This document shows positions 12,836 through 25,540 of a stretch of DNA of 64,000 nucleotides, piece by piece. The position numbers and the translations under genes were made by a program. The notes beneath the pieces are model-generated. The model was not told the DNA's origin. It saw only the letters and a program-made list of their open reading frames with translations, and did not search any database. Origin of the DNA: Macrocystis pyrifera. Lineage: Eukaryota > Sar > Phaeophyceae > Laminariales > Laminariaceae. Positions within the stretch are counted from its first letter, which is position 1. The number at the start of each line of letters is the position of its first letter. The stretch spans positions 4,406,041-4,470,040 of the forward strand of contig JASSKH010000017.1 of NCBI GenBank assembly GCA_031763025.1, given 5' to 3'.

Positions 12836-13328
12836 TGTAAAACGCCTTGGTACGTTTTCGTCGAGCCGTACCCTTCGGCGGTTACCGTGCCAACACAGGG
12901 GAGTGGAGCTACTATCTGCTGTTGTTTGGTTCCACGCTTTCGAATCTACGACGACTCCAGACATGGGAAAATACCTCGGGGGCTATCACACTCTACAACC
13001 GCTGAGAACCATTTTCGGAGCAGGATCAAATGCGGCCTCACGGTAATACGCCAGGACTCTGTGATTCGAGCTTAGTCTTCGTATGAGAAGCCGTGCGCTT
13101 CTGCTGTGCCGGTGCGTGATGCTACCTTCACCAAGACGTGTTCACCAGTCACAGCAAACAAAACCTTTCGTGTGAAAGGCGGTAAATTTCCGAAGGTTAT
13201 CACTTTTTTTGAGCCCAAAGCTGAGCTTTATCTGGGCGCAACTGTGCTGGGGAGTTTGTCTGAATGTTCAGCTGCTCCGTCCATCCTGGACTCAAACCAT
13301 GACTGCAAGCTACAAGTACTTCACATAC

Positions 13329-13577
13329 GGAACGTGAGTCTATCGATAAGGTCTCTCCGCTCCAGAAACGTTTGGATGGACACGCAGTTTTCTTCCCTGT
13401 CGCGGCGGCTGTGATTCGTTTCACCCTTCTTCCCCGCTCCGAGCGTGTCGATGAAACCGTCAACAACGCCTTCCAGTGCTCGATCAGGCGCAGAAGGCAG
13501 CATGCACTTGACGAAACGGAACATTGATCGGCGATCAACCAATCCGGCGTCGTCCGGCTGGAGCAGAGTCCGCAGAA
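13329..13577 (-). CDS. Internal exon of the same unrecognised gene
   Basis: A 249-nt open stretch on the minus strand with a pyrimidine-rich acceptor ending CCCGAAAG and a GTATGT donor. It starts in phase 1, so the last G of the 15.7 kb exon completes a Val codon. The translation runs LRTLLQPDDAGLVDRRSMF, then a Phe-rich helix, a Cys, and DRALEGVVDGFIDTLGAG. The D-D-A-G-L-V-D segment flanked by helices resembles a degenerate EF-hand loop, but this is a guess. The intron between the two exons (13578-15719) holds a GATC-rich repeat and retroelement 3' ends. Confidence 0.38.
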
Positions 13578-13677
13578 CTTTCGGGGGTGATGGTTTCAGA
13601 GAGAGGCAGCAGCAGGGGTTCCAGCAAGAGACGCAAGGAAAACTTGGATACGTCAATCGTCGTTTGCAGTATATCAC

Positions 13678-13960
13678 ATATCGGACAGATCATGATCTAA
13701 ATCATGATCTAAATCATAGATCATCTAGATCATCTAGATCCTTAACCTTCCGTGATCTAGATCATCTAGATCATCAACCTTCCGTTACGAAATGTTGTGC
13801 AGGGTCTGTGCATTACAGATCTATGAACACCACATGAAAAATGAAGCGTACTGATCGATCATGCAAGCTTATACGACTCCCATCCGGCAACATGATCTGT
13901 ATATCATACACATCACGAGCGTATCTTCCCTTCACGATCTACTTGTAGATCGTTAGGTGG
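13678..13960. repeat. GATC-rich dispersed repeat, copy 1
   Basis: CGGACAGATCATGATCTAAA, several GATCATCTAGATC units, then CTTCCGTTACGAAATG, GCAGGGTCTGTGCATTACAG and later GATCTACTTGTAGATCG. It belongs to a family whose fixed part is AGGATCTGCnnnGTACAGAT-CCAACCCAGG. It lies in the intron of the candidate minus-strand gene. Confidence 0.7.
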
Positions 13961-15480
13961 GGATTAGAATTTTTCGGATGTGTCCACTATATGTACCGTC
14001 TTCGTAGTGACAGCACAATGCAAACATCAGGGTATGATAAGTGATGATACAGTAGTATGACACCCACCCCCGCGTAGTCCCCCCTCCCCCCCCGCTTCCG
14101 CACTCGCCTTCCATTTCTCGTCACCCGCGGGGAAAAAAAACGGTAATACAATAGAATCTACTAATAACCCTCATACTACAAAAACAATAATATACTAATA
14201 ACCCTCATACTTCTGGAAACAAACTACCGCCCTAATTCCAAGTAACGTTGCCGCCAAATGCATGGGTGCAATTCTTCGGGGACACCGGTGGCTTTACTCT
14301 TATTCGATTTTGACTAGGAAAACACGATGGAGACTTGTGTGAAACATGGTCTTGTGTCACTGTTGCATGTTCGCTGTGTTATCTGCGAACCGCCAAGCTG
14401 GTTTGCTCAGTGAGGAATTGATGGTTCACGAAAATTTCCCGATGAACCGTAAAACTGGTAAAATTCCGCCGCCAGAAAGGATGGAAGACGGTTACAAGGG
14501 GTGCCGTATAGTAGGCCCGAAAAATATCACGCTGTTAAGCTGTTAGCCGAGTGAAACTGCAACCGTGGACGCAATTCTGTTAGGGGATCCGTCGAGACAC
14601 AGAAGGGCTGTCTACACGCTGGTTGTCTGTTAGTTGTCTGTTAGGCTCATGCTAATGCGGGGGCAGAGCCTAACGCGAGGGGCTCTGCATCGCATCCCTC
14701 TTTTGGCAAAATTATTTCATCCACACTAGCGAAGCGTTCTACGATAGAGATATCACATTTTGGAAAAAAAAAAAAACTTTCCGAGCCACCACGGCATCCT
14801 TGCCGGTCCTCAGTTGAAGGGTGATGAGCATGTAACTTGTGCTCTAAATTGTTGGGCATAACGCGTACGTACACGTACGAGATACGCGTAGCATCAGTCG
14901 TAATCATACGTTTGTCCCCGCTTAACTCCGCAATATACCTTGGGGGCACATAGGAGCCTCACAAAAAATTAGGGTGAACCTCTATCGTAAAACGCCTCTA
15001 ACTCAAGTAATTAATTGATTCGATCCCTAGCCCTGTACCTCGAGGAATGCTAGTGTCATGATACCATCATGTCGAATAAATCATGCGGTATACGCAGTAT
15101 GCGAAGAATCACATTAGGCGGAAGCTACTGCTGTGGCCTTTATCGTGTCCCTCTGTGTTTTTCCCGTTGTTTTTGAGGTCTTGAAGAGGCTACTTCACCA
15201 GGGCCCTAAAAAAACTATTGTTTCCGCAACCCCTCGTATGTGCGTAACGCCAGTTTTTCGAGGGTGCGGTGTTTGTCGCAGAAAAAGCACGCCGTGAAAC
15301 CGCAGGTAGCTGACAAAACTCTCACAGGGATTGCACTGCGTCAGAGTGACGGGATGCTGACGACGTTCTGTCTTAACATCCTAGGGAAAAGTGCGCGCGT
15401 TTTCCGCCCAAAGATTTGACCCTTACCACCGACTGCTGCCTCCACACTGCGGGTCGGTCCCACAACAATGCAGACTGAAA
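13961..15480. other. No recognised gene; intron of the candidate minus-strand gene
   Basis: AT-rich stretch with ACTAATAACCCTCATACT repeated twice (14158-14215), a short repeat ACCTCTATCGTAAAACGCCT near 14980 shared with 9800, and a C-run near 14088. Nothing coding is supported. Confidence 0.5.
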
Positions 15481-15662
15481 ACCTTGCAGCATGACCCCCC
15501 CCCTGTCTGGTCGGTGAAAACCCAACGTGGTCCATCCCGGCATTGTAGGGATGCGAGGGTCTATGGTCACAAGAATACGGCCATGGATGACCTGAGTACA
15601 CCCCCCCTTCTATGGCCATACGACTGCGCCCATGGAGGACACGAGTACCCCCCCACCCCCAC
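15480..15662 (+). repeat. Family B 3' ends, one copy plus a partial one
   Basis: CTGTCTGGTCGGTGAAAACC through GACCTGAGTACACCCCCCC, then a second tail ATGGCCATACGACTGCG to GAGTACCCCCCCA. Confidence 0.65.
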
Positions 15663-15719
15663 GCACACTTGCAATTTGACAGAGTAAAGTTCATTGCTGA
15701 ACAATGCACACGCTCTCAC

Positions 15720-15930
15720 CTTCCTCCTTCTCCGATCTGGGGGCCGAACTAGAGAACGCCCAAAACACGTGGACAAAAACTTCGAAGTTGAGGGCGTCAC
15801 GCATATTTTCAGGCTTATCGCGCTTCCTCGCTCCCCCACTGTTTTCGTCGCCGTCGTTTTCTCTGCCGCGCGGGAGTTTCTTTTCGAGGAGGCGGTCGAT
15901 GTAGGCCCCCACAAACACATTGGTCGACAC
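15720..15930 (-). CDS. Internal exon of an unrecognised gene (upstream of the 13.3 kb exon)
   Basis: A 211-nt open stretch on the minus strand bounded by a TAG acceptor (at 15931-15932) and a GGAAG/GTGAGA donor. Its translation begins VSTNVFVGAYIDRLLEKKLP, passes through a charged linker and ends near EVFVHVFWAFSSSAP-RSEKEE. Composition is protein-like, with a hydrophobic/amphipathic pattern. It ends in phase 1, which fits the exon at 13577-13329. No family recognised. Upstream exons would lie above 15930 but I could not place them. Confidence 0.35.
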
Positions 15931-15999
15931 CTACCAAACGATAGAACGATCACGACACATATTAATGTATAATAAGAGTCGGTAAAGTCATTCATAGGG

Positions 16000-18640
16000 G
16001 GGGGTGCATTTTTTGTATACTTTTGTCAAGTATTCAGGTCTGATTGATAGATTGAATAGCACCTTCCGTGTTTCAAGTGGTTGAAGTTATCCTTTTATGT
16101 GTGGACGGTGTATTTGGAATAAGCGCTGCACGCTGTCAGATGGTAACTGGAAACATAGTAAGAAAAAGGATGGACTGCTGTCAGACTACGTGTAGTCAGA
16201 GCTGACTCAGTAGGCTAGCACTTCGACGCGGACCGTTGATGACGTGGTTGTTGGATACGTGCATTCAAGCTGATCTGGTATTGTTTTCTTTGTCTTCATC
16301 ATATCTGTTCCTTCATGATGTTTTTTTTGTACTGTAGTTAACGCTCACTCTGTACAGTGTGGGATGGCAAATCTAATGAGAGTATTACGGGGGTCCATAG
16401 TTAACGGGACCAATTTTTGTTAGTGAGAATAGGTAAATATATAGGTTTTTGTGTACACCATAGGTCCTGTTAACCATGGACCCCCGTAATAATAAGTCCG
16501 ACAGGCAATCCTTTCTCGCCAAAAACGCATACCATGGCTCGGGGCTGTGCGGTGCTCAGAAAAGCAGGGTAACACGATACACACCACGTAGCGTGTACCT
16601 TGGCACCTGGTAAGCAGCATAATATTTTGATCGCGAGAGAAGAGCACTCGCGGGGCGGCGGCACGGTGGCGTGATCGAACAGCGCATATTTTCGCGTTTA
16701 GTGACGTGTGTTCCACAAGTTTGTCGGTGACTCGACTGCAAGCACATAATGGTCCAAGACGGATCACGGCTAGCGGTGCTCTTGGTCTACTATAGTAGCT
16801 ACACCAAGGAAGAGAGCTACAGCAGCTGCAGCTCTCGTTCGTCGAACCCAACGAACGAAGTAAGTCTGCAACCACCAGGACCACAAACTTCTAGTGAATG
16901 AATCAGCGGCAGCGTAAACTAGTACCACCGGGCGGAAAGCTAAGGACCGCTAGGTATTGAGTTTTTTTCGCCAACGGCCCTTACCTTTCCGTCCAAAGTG
17001 GTAAATCACAAAAGGTCACAACAGTCAAATTCCGCCGACCGATAGTATGCACCTCGAAAACCTTCCCATCAACAAAAAACGGGTTCCTCTCCAAATTAAT
17101 GGGACCATACCTCAGGCTGGCAGCAGAAGGTCGCCTTGGTGATGCTTCGAGAACTCCCGGCCTGGGCTCCGGCTAAATAGGCAAACCTTTTCTCTAACCT
17201 CTTGGTTTGGCTTGGTGTATCTGCACTTATTGCGGTTTGGGCGCAAGCAGTGTAACTTGTTATAACTGGTTGTCCTTGTTTAGGCTACGTGTACACCTGG
17301 TATATCCAAAGGTAGGAGGGGTACTCGTGCCGATGGTTTTCTAATTGTGATGGCGTTCCTCAACTAACTGAGGAACTACGACCCAATGCACAGAAGTACC
17401 CTTTTTTTTTCTTCATTTTTATCATCTTCGTTTTTATTTTATCTCTCCCTCCTCGTAGGTGTAGCTCAGATCCGGGGTCACATAGCAGGGTCTCTCCTCC
17501 CCCCTCCCGACTGAAGTTCGTGCCTTCATGTTTATCGCGAGAATACTTCAACCACTTCTTCCCTCGTCGACTAGCGTCGAATTCCACCCACCAACGCTAC
17601 GAGCTACTATTATACTGTACAGAGACGCCAAACAAGTAACAGGAAAGCTACTCGTAGTCCATCAGGTTGGATTTCTTATTTGAGAGTGGGTGCTTTTTAC
17701 TCTAAACTTCAGTAGAATTGATCCCGAATTTCTTATTTTCTTATATTACTACTCGTACTGCTGTACTCGTACACGACGTGTGTAGAAATCCGGTGTCTCA
17801 CATTTAGGCTTCCTGTCGTCCTGTATGGAGTTCATTGCGTACCCGCCCTGGTCTCTCTGACTTGTGGATATCCTGATATCTTCACAGTAGTATCATCGAT
17901 TCTGTCCGGTGCGAAGTTCAGGCTCTGGATCAAGTTCTGAACTGCAGCACCTAAAAGCTGTACCATGTAACGGTTTTGGGCCCAGATCCTTGGAAGAAAA
18001 GATATACCTGTACGACAAGTAGCTTCGCTTATAATTCCAACCGAAGATAAATATCGGTCTCTCTGGCTGGTGGATATATTTCGTAGATTAGTGTCCGTTG
18101 CAAATTTCAGGCTCCATCAATTCTGAAGCTGCTGCATGCTGCATGTAGTTGGCTCTAAATCTTTGGGCAGAACCTATTCGTGTCGGTATACGATCTACGC
18201 CTTTTCCATCAGAAGGTAAACGCAACAAACAACCTAATCTTCGTACCACCTGGTCCCACGAAACCTTATTTTTTTACGTGACGAACTCGACAACCCCCCT
18301 CGGTCTGGGACTACAGCTACCCGAGTGCTACTATACAGAAAGCGTCTGTCAAGTACACATGTTTCTCTAACTCTCTACTTTCTACAGCAGGGATGAAGGA
18401 TTAGGGTGCACGAACTTCAAGTTTCAATGGTGGTGTCATCAACCCGCGAGCCGTGTCAGGAACCTCAAATCATAATAGACCTGCAGATTTGCAGATTTTC
18501 ACTCGGTATTCGGTACTCGGTACTCGGTACTCGGTGCTCGGTACAACAAGCAAGACATGCCTATTTGATCCGTCAAAAACATTTTTTCACAAAGAAAGTT
18601 ACCGTTCACACTCAGTGCCTCTCGTCTTGAGCTGCTGTGA
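16000..18640. other. Intergenic stretch with one MITE and repeats
   Basis: Holds MITE M copy 1, a family L end (16975), a family Q piece (17655) and a GTACTCGGTACTCGG microsatellite at 18503-18542. The minus-strand frame at 17360-17587 is Lys-rich and not convincing. Confidence 0.5.
16385..16489. mobile_element. MITE family M, copy 1
   Basis: 105-bp element with about 27-bp terminal inverted repeats beginning TTACGGGGG(A/T)CCATAGT, flanked by TA on both sides. There is no coding capacity. The TA target and small size fit Tc1/mariner-type non-autonomous elements (inference). Confidence 0.85.
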
Positions 18641-18645
18641 ACAGG

Positions 18646-21600
18646 ATGGATGTACCAGGTGTGCTAAGATGGCTCGTGGGGGCCAACATCGCCATCGCGA
18701 AGGCCATGCCTCTTGTAAGCACGTTAGCTGCGGCAGGGGTGATGAACCCCGATGACATTGCGAAGCTGGACGACGGGACTCTCTCTGCTGCTGTTGTGGA
18801 GAAGGCTTCACTGTGAGTTGCGAAATGCGGCGCAATTACTGGTGCCGTACTTAAAATAGCATACTTCGAAGTTATCATGAAGTCATGGTATGTTGTAGGC
18901 AGGACCGAAAGGTCTTGTTTGACCAGGGTCGGGTGCTTCGTGCTAGACGACAAGTAATGAGGGTGCCCACACGTCTTCTACACGTAGGTGCTGCTGCAGT
19001 GTTTGTAGCGTCTATGTTTTTGTGTGGCCTTGTCAGCGGCAGGCAGCTCCGGCTTTACAACGCAGACTTTGCGTATTTTGCGTGTTGAAACATGACATCG
19101 TCCTTTTTGCGCGAAAAGACGCAGGCTTTTGGCGCCAACACCTCCAACTCATGCGATTATTAACCAGTTTCGGTGTACTGCTGTACTGCTGCACGAGGCA
19201 TCTTTCAGAGTTTACCAGGCACCGTGTACACCGGGACTCGCAGTCTACAGTAGATGTGTGTGCATCGAGCGTTGTCCTTTTCTCCTGTCGTTCCCATTTA
19301 TCCATCCTTATCCATTACCTGGTATTTATGTTACATACTGCTGCTGCTGTACGTATTTGTGCCTATGCACAGACGGAAGGTTCGCTCCAAGATCCTCGGG
19401 CCTCATGCCGACAAAGGGAAAAAACGAGCGGCGGCAGCAGGAGACAACAGCAGTGGCAACAAGAGAGTCAGGGCGTCCTCCTCCTCATCATCATCAACCG
19501 ACAAACAAATTCAAGCAGCGCAGGAGCGTGCACCAGCGCCGCCGGATTGCTCGCTGTCGGACTCGGAACTGGCCGAGATCGAGGTCAAGATCAACCGTTC
19601 GCCGGTGATGGTGCTATGGGCGGCGGTGCGTTCCTGTCCCAGAGAGTTGAAGTTAACATTGGGGCTCGCATCAAATACAGGCTATTATCGTACAGCAATA
19701 AGAAAGGCAGGCTAAACAGATTTGCAGGAAAATAAGAAGTCCGGGAATCGTTATACTAAATTTACAAGCGTAAAACGCACCCAACCGCAAGTAAGAAATC
19801 TTGTCTGGACCAGCTTTCCTGTTTTTTATTTTGTGTCCTGTGTCCTGTACTGCTGTATGACAAGAGGCATCATGCGCATCATACGCGAACGCCTTCTGAG
19901 GGTGTTTCCTAGTAGGTCAGTCAAAGGGTGGAATCATGCGGGGAGTGTCCTTCAATACGTATACCAAGTATACAGGACGCCTATTAGTAAAAACGGAAAC
20001 GAGTAAATTTAGAAAGGCAGGCTGGGATTTCCAGGAAAATAAGAAATTCAGGAGTCTTTATACTAAAGTCAGTGTAGAACGCCCCCATTCTCAAATAAGA
20101 AATCCAGCCTGGACCAGTTTTCCTTGTTCGTATCGCTGTATGACGCGTGTCTTGTGTTGTGTATTCGGGACCAGATATGATCGCGATGGTCTTCTTTACA
20201 AGCGAATCAAACCTTCAAGTTACAGCGGTTACAGCTGTACCTAATACCTGGTATAATACGTACGTACCTGGTATACCGGTAGCAAGCAAAATGCCCGGGC
20301 AGCCCGGGACGTTTTCATGGGTCAACGCACACACGATGTCGTCAGGGGGGAGCGAATTACGCTATTGTACACACACATACATTGTATAATACGATATGTT
20401 CACAATCGCTATTTCGGGGGACCATAGTAAATAGGACCTACTGTACACACCAAAACTTATATATTTTGCTATTTTTACTAACAATATTTGGTCCTATTTA
20501 CTATGGTCCTCCGTAATAGAAAAAATACGAAAGCTTAGGCTTACACATATCGGCCTTACAGTGGGCGCCCGCAGTTAAGAAACATTATATTTGAAAAAAA
20601 TAGGCTCAGATCGGCACGAACAATTAAGACAATTGGATTAAGAAACACGGCTCAACAGTGGGATCAACTCTTAATCCTATGCTTCGTACAATAGAGTTAG
20701 ATCAAGGTCGGAAAAAAGAAGACATTGAGCCTGGACACCAAATTGACGTTTCTTATCACCGGGGGCCCACTGTATCAGATCCCCGTCTCATTATCTTACC
20801 GTAGATCTTTCGTTGCGGATATATCCCTTGTGTGTATGCCGTGCACGATCTAAGCAACAGATTGATACCATTGTCCGGGTGGGATCTGCATGGTGAACCA
20901 GCTCTCTTTTCGCTCGTACCTGGTATTCATTTGTAGTGCGAGATCTGTTTGATGGAGGGTCTTGCACAACTTATCATAACGGTAAATACAGGATCTGAAT
21001 GATCTACACTGCCTGTACATCGTGATCTGTTTATCCGTTGTGTGGAAATTTTTGCTCGAATGTAGTGATCTGGATCTCGATGAAGTACTGCTGTAAATTT
21101 TGATCTGCCCGGGTGTGTGTAGACTTGTGGTTCGTCGGTTTCGTCCGTACACGCGCGGCAGGAGATGGCTCAAAGGCTTTCGTTTGACTGGAGCACGTCG
21201 GTCACCGTAGGCCGCGCCGTGGCCGACTGGCTCGCCGCGAGGAAGGGGACGTACCTGGGCGTGATGGAGGTGGATGAAGCTGCCGAGCAGGCCGCTAAGG
21301 ATCAAACGGACGACCTGCCCACCCGCACACTGGAGATTATGGTGAGCACTCGTAAAATATGGATAGTTGGACATGCAAGTATTATCAGTTGCCCTCGAAA
21401 CACATACCAGGTATCATAAATACCAGCTATCATCAGGGTATGTGCTACTCGTACTGCATACACCTCTGATACCTTATATATATGAATACATATAATATAT
21501 ACCTGGTAGAGACTTCTTACTACTTCGGGCGGCCATAGTAAATAGGACCAAATATTGTTAGTAAAAAAAGGTAAGTATATAGGTTTTTGTGTGTATCGTA

Positions 21601-24011
21601 GGTCATATTTACTATGGTCCGCCGTAATATTTAATATGATAATACACGGGGGATCACACAACTTTCTCCGAATATCGTGCCGAAACCCTGTATGAATAGT
21701 CCTATACTATTTTGAAGGAGGCGGGCTCTACTACAGAGATTCGTCCTGACTCTGATTCACTACGTGCAAGGCCCTTTCAGGAGAGAAAAAGCTCCACAAG
21801 AAACTCAGCCTCAACAGTAGATTTCCGGGGGCATGTGAGATTCTGGAGCGGTTATACTGAAGTTAATGTAGAACACGTCCTATGTCTAATACGAATTCTA
21901 GCCTGGCCTAGTATACCGGTTTCATTTTAGAGAGCCTGTACTGTCAGTACCACTCTTACCGGGAATATAAAGACGTTTTTTATATCAATACTTAGTTCAA
22001 ACGATCCCTATATTTCGGGACAGAGTTGTATCACTCTGGCCGGAAATATAACTACGGTTTGATATCCACTTTTTAAGATCCAAACGAGGAATACGTTTTT
22101 CGGCGAGAATGGTACGCGATACCGACAACAATGCCTGGACTCTGACACGAGTGGGAGCGTCCGGGTAGGTACTACTGCTGTACATCGTTTGGCGAAACAG
22201 TTAGAGCTGGGGGGTGCTGGGGCCGTACACGGCCCACACAAGTTTGCCTTATTGGTGTGTCCCCTGCCCCTGGCTATACGAAACCCCTTGTATATTTTCG
22301 CAAGAAATGACGTCACGAACCTGGATGACCCCACCGGTCGACCAGGGATTTTCCACCAATCAGAAGGTTCAGCATAAAACCACTGACCAATAGAGAATCT
22401 GCGGGTAGTTTTTTTTTCGAGTATAATTTTTGCTGATAATTGGCTTATTGGCTATTTCTCTCCCCTCCCTGCTGTTGTGTTGCACGTAGGGGCAAGACTT
22501 CATCCTTCGCCAAACGGAGGGTGGGTGGCGAGCGATCAGCAAGGGCAAGCTCGTGTCTGCGACGAGAGCGCACGCGTTCCTCTCTAAAGCGTTTGGGGAC
22601 AACCTCGGCCCTGTGCGAGCTGCTCTAAGGGCCTTAGGTGCGGAGCGTTTCCTGCCGTTTGGTTGCAAAAGCACGGGCTGCATTGTTAGGCCATTAAAGT
22701 ATGGTGGCGAGTTTCGAGAAGGCTTCGCTAAGTAAGGCATGTGTGTGTGCAACTTGCTAATTGTTTTTATGAAGCACTTGATCGCACCCATCATCCCACA
22801 CGATGATTTCACCCGTCCTTCTATGTGCTGATGCTTTCTTTCGTTCCATGTAGGTAGCCGGTATCTACGAGTTCAAGAGGTACTATTGGTCTTTACTCTT
22901 TCCCCACCTGCAAAGAGTTTTCCGGATGTGATTCAGGCCGTTTGTTCCCCGTAAGGTGGTTGCTGTTCTGAAGGGGTTAGTATGTACAACGCAGAACGAC
23001 GCACCTGAGGCGCCATGCCCTTTTTACGACGCCTTGTAAATCGTCGGAGAAATAAAAGCTTTCGCGCAAAAAAGCGTCTGAGACACGCAGCATGCGGTCG
23101 CGCCACGCACTGCGCACAACGACCTCATCCTCAGCCCTTCGATACGAAGTTACGCAACCGGTACAGAAAGAGAGTGCCTTGCCGCATGGTCGACTCGATT
23201 TGTCAGCTTGAAGCAGTGCTTCCCACCTCTCTTTAATGTTGCCCCCAAGAATAGCACACTGTACGTAAACCTATGTGCTAGAATCTCGTCCACAAATGGA
23301 TGCCAGGTCTTACGCACCACGCCGGCTGAAGCGATGCGAAGAGGGTGCCGTTTCGGCTGCACAGTTGCCGTGGTTAGCCTGATGATCACCATACCACCAC
23401 ACTACGTAGATTTTGCCATACAAGATATGCTGACCATACCACAATAGTGATGTTTTCCATACCGATTGTGTTTTTACGACGCTACCGTAAAATACTGTTT
23501 GCCATGCTGAGTTTGGTTAGTGTACCAAAACACTGGTACTAATTATGTGTACCATTTACCTCGTACCTGATAGCTGGTACTATTACGGGGAACCATAGTA
23601 AATAGGACCTACGGTACACCCAAATACCTACATATTTCCCTATTTTTACTCACAATAATTGGTCCTATTTACTATGGTCCCCCGTAATAGTGAATATACT
23701 TACCCCACGTTTTTTTTTTTTTTTAACGGAGCCGTTGTTGTGCGCTTCCCGCGCTCTCTCCCCGTCTGCTGATGGAATTCTGTCTGGTGGCTCCTGCAGC
23801 GGCGGCGGTACCGCAGCACCAAGCGGAAACCACGACCCGTGCCATGGCGCTGTACGAGTCATTCCGGCCGGAAGTGCCCAAGGGCAAGGCTGGGTGGGGG
23901 CAGTCTGGAATGCTCAGACTTGCAAGGGTGATGGAGCTTCGAGAGGAGCTCCTGCAAGAAGCCTACGTCGAAACGTCCGGGTCGCGTACCGGAAAGCACG
24001 AAGCTCCATGA
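18646..24011 (+). CDS. Conserved protein of unknown function, 5 exons, 319 aa
   Basis: Exons read by eye: 18646-18812, 19373-19625, 21162-21341, 22490-22637, 23800-24011 (stop TGA). All are GT-AG with matching phases and total 960 nt. The start ATG has an in-frame TGA 18 bases upstream. Residues 1-55 form a short helical N-terminus (LRWLVGANIAIAKAMPLV); 56-115 is a Lys/Arg and Ser-rich linker (KGKKR, NKRVR) that could be a nuclear localisation signal; the rest is a folded domain with RSPVMVLWAA, RLSFDWSTSVTVGRAV, FGDNLGPVRAALRAL and YESFRPEVPKGKAGWG. From memory this pattern occurs in a widespread small hypothetical-protein family of bacteria, fungi and algae, but I cannot name its Pfam entry or give a function. 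Introns 2, 3 and 4 contain several MITEs. An alternative start in exon 2 (ATG at 19365) would drop the first 55 residues. Confidence 0.75.
19705..20125. repeat. Family Q MITE-like repeats, two copies
   Basis: AGAAAGGCAGGCTG, then ATAAGAAATTCAGGAGTC, ATACTAAAGTCAGTGTAGAA, CAAATAAGAAATCCAGCCTG-GACCAG. Ends AGAAAGGCAGGCTG and CAGCCTGGACC are imperfect inverted repeats. Other copies are near 17655-17745, 21720-21915, 26370-26555 and 26610-26760. Confidence 0.65.
20412..20516. mobile_element. MITE family M, copy 2
   Basis: Ends TTTCGGGGGACCATAGTAAA and its complement, flanked by TA. The inner sequence is in the opposite direction to copy 1. It lies in intron 2 of the 319-aa gene. Confidence 0.85.
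21523..21627. mobile_element. MITE family M, copy 3
   Basis: Inner repeats CCATAGTAAATAGGACC and GGTCATATTTACTATGG; TA at both edges. It lies in intron 3 of the 319-aa gene. Confidence 0.85.
23583..23687. mobile_element. MITE family M, copy 4
   Basis: 105 bp with TTACGGGGAACCATAGTAAA and its complement, with TA duplicated. It lies in the last intron of the 319-aa gene, 110 bp before the final exon. Confidence 0.85.
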
Positions 24012-24754
24012 TTTCGCGCTCGCTCACTCGTGATTTAGGGCTCTCACGTCTAAAATTAAGAGCGCTCGCTCGTGATCTCGGGGCTCGTGTCTTAGCGCGA
24101 AGCTGGCTATACCCACGCGGCGCGGCAGTGTTTTTCAGCGTCGCAGATGGATGTGGTCAATCTGATTATATCATGTAAGGTATTTCGACGTATAGTCTGG
24201 ATTTCTTGTTGAGTATCATTGCCGGTTTTCTTCTTGCTAGCTTATATGAAGGATCGAGATTTGAGCTGCACACTGCCGGAGGGTAAATATGTATATCTGT
24301 AGGGTAATGTAGTATAACGTACTCTGTATTGTATAGTAGTATAGTATAGTGCCTCCGATGTTCCTATTCGCCATCCTTTTTTCGTTGGAGCAAGCTGATT
24401 TGTCCTAAAAGCGTGGTCTAAACTCTTTCGTAGTGCAACTTTAGTTTGCTTTTGTAACATTCATGTACGTTACCGGGGGCGGGAGCGTACTCGTTTTTGT
24501 TGCTTGCCTTCGCCATTTGACCGTTGACCACGCAGGGGGAGGGTATAGACACCTGTGCCTACGGGTTTCTAGAAAAATGCCGAGCGTGAAGCTTCTGTAA
24601 GTCTATGAGTCGAGCGGGAGAGTAGAAGTAATAAATACCACAGAATGCCATACACGTGGTTGCTGTAGGTAGTACAGTACGTAGTTTTTTACGTGTGTAG
24701 TTTTTCGTCGTCGCGCCAGTCAAGTAAGTACTCTGCACGGCCGTTGCGATGCCC

Positions 24755-24940
24755 TTGTTTGTTCGTACTGCGGCTCGCACTGCTATCATTGTGATTCCAG
24801 CTCTCGGATTTCAGACGACGTCTTCGTCGCTGTCCGCACTGCTGCCATTGTGCTTCCAGCGCTTGGACGATGTCTTCGTCGCTGTTCGTACTGCTATTAT
24901 TGTGCTTCCAGCGCTTTGGATTCCAGTGGACATTTTCGTC
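24755..24940 (+). repeat. About 60-bp tandem repeat, three units
   Basis: GTACTGCTATTATTGTGCTT CCAGCGCTTGGA and variants occur three times, each followed by GTCTTCGTCGCTGT-like sequence. Downstream (24945-25116) a frame reads IVADALATSARRKP and QAFVAACTGKFVLSGG, which could be a small exon but matches nothing I know. Confidence 0.6.
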
Positions 24941-25506
24941 GCATTGTCGCGGATGCGCTTGCTACTTCGGCTAGGCGTAAGCCACCTTGCTATGCTACTG
25001 ATGTCATTGAGAAGCAGGCATTCGTGGCGGCTTGCACTGGGAAATTTGTATTGTCTGGGGGGGTTGTCAGCAAAGTGGCCAAGGAATCGCGAGGGGAGAG
25101 AGTGGCACTGCTGTAGCAGTGTACGCTAACTGACAGTCTCCGATGTGATGTAGCTTCTACCTCGGATAGGCTCTACTGCAGACGCATTCGACTCTCGTAC
25201 AAGCAAATGGGTATCGACACGTGTATGATCACTACTGCGTCTGGCCCCGGTCGGTACGAATACCCACACGTTTTCGCCATGATAGGCCGGCCAGTCGTAA
25301 TTTAATTTTTATGGTGTACAGTATACGTAAAGGGCTGCTGAGTGCTTTTACCGCCCGAATAGCAGCATCGCCTCCTTGCGTTGTATTCTTTGTGTTCGTA
25401 TTGCCATCGATCGATTCCAGTTTAGTCCATGCTTTCGCTTTCACGTATAAATGTATCCAGGTTGTTTGTGGCAGTGCCGCTTCTTGTTTTGGTGGTGTAT
25501 TTGACT

Positions 25507-25540
25507 AGGGTTAGGGTTAGGGTTTGAGTTAGGGTCAACC
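25507..25540 (+). repeat. Short interstitial telomere-like repeat
   Basis: TAGGGTTAGGGTTAGGGTTT then GAGTTAGGGTC: three to four TTAGGG units. Too short to be a telomere. Confidence 0.7.

Noticed and set aside
12405-13046. 213-residue plus-strand frame
   Set aside because: Runs through a poly-C tract and two family B retroelement ends; no independent coding signal.
23015-23447. Basic 73-residue and 79-residue frames inside the last intron of the 319-aa gene
   Set aside because: Would break the phase-matched junction between exons 4 and 5 and resemble nothing known.
25507-25540. Possible chromosome end or fusion point
   Set aside because: Only three to four TTAGGG units with ordinary sequence on both sides; more likely chance or a repair-inserted fragment.
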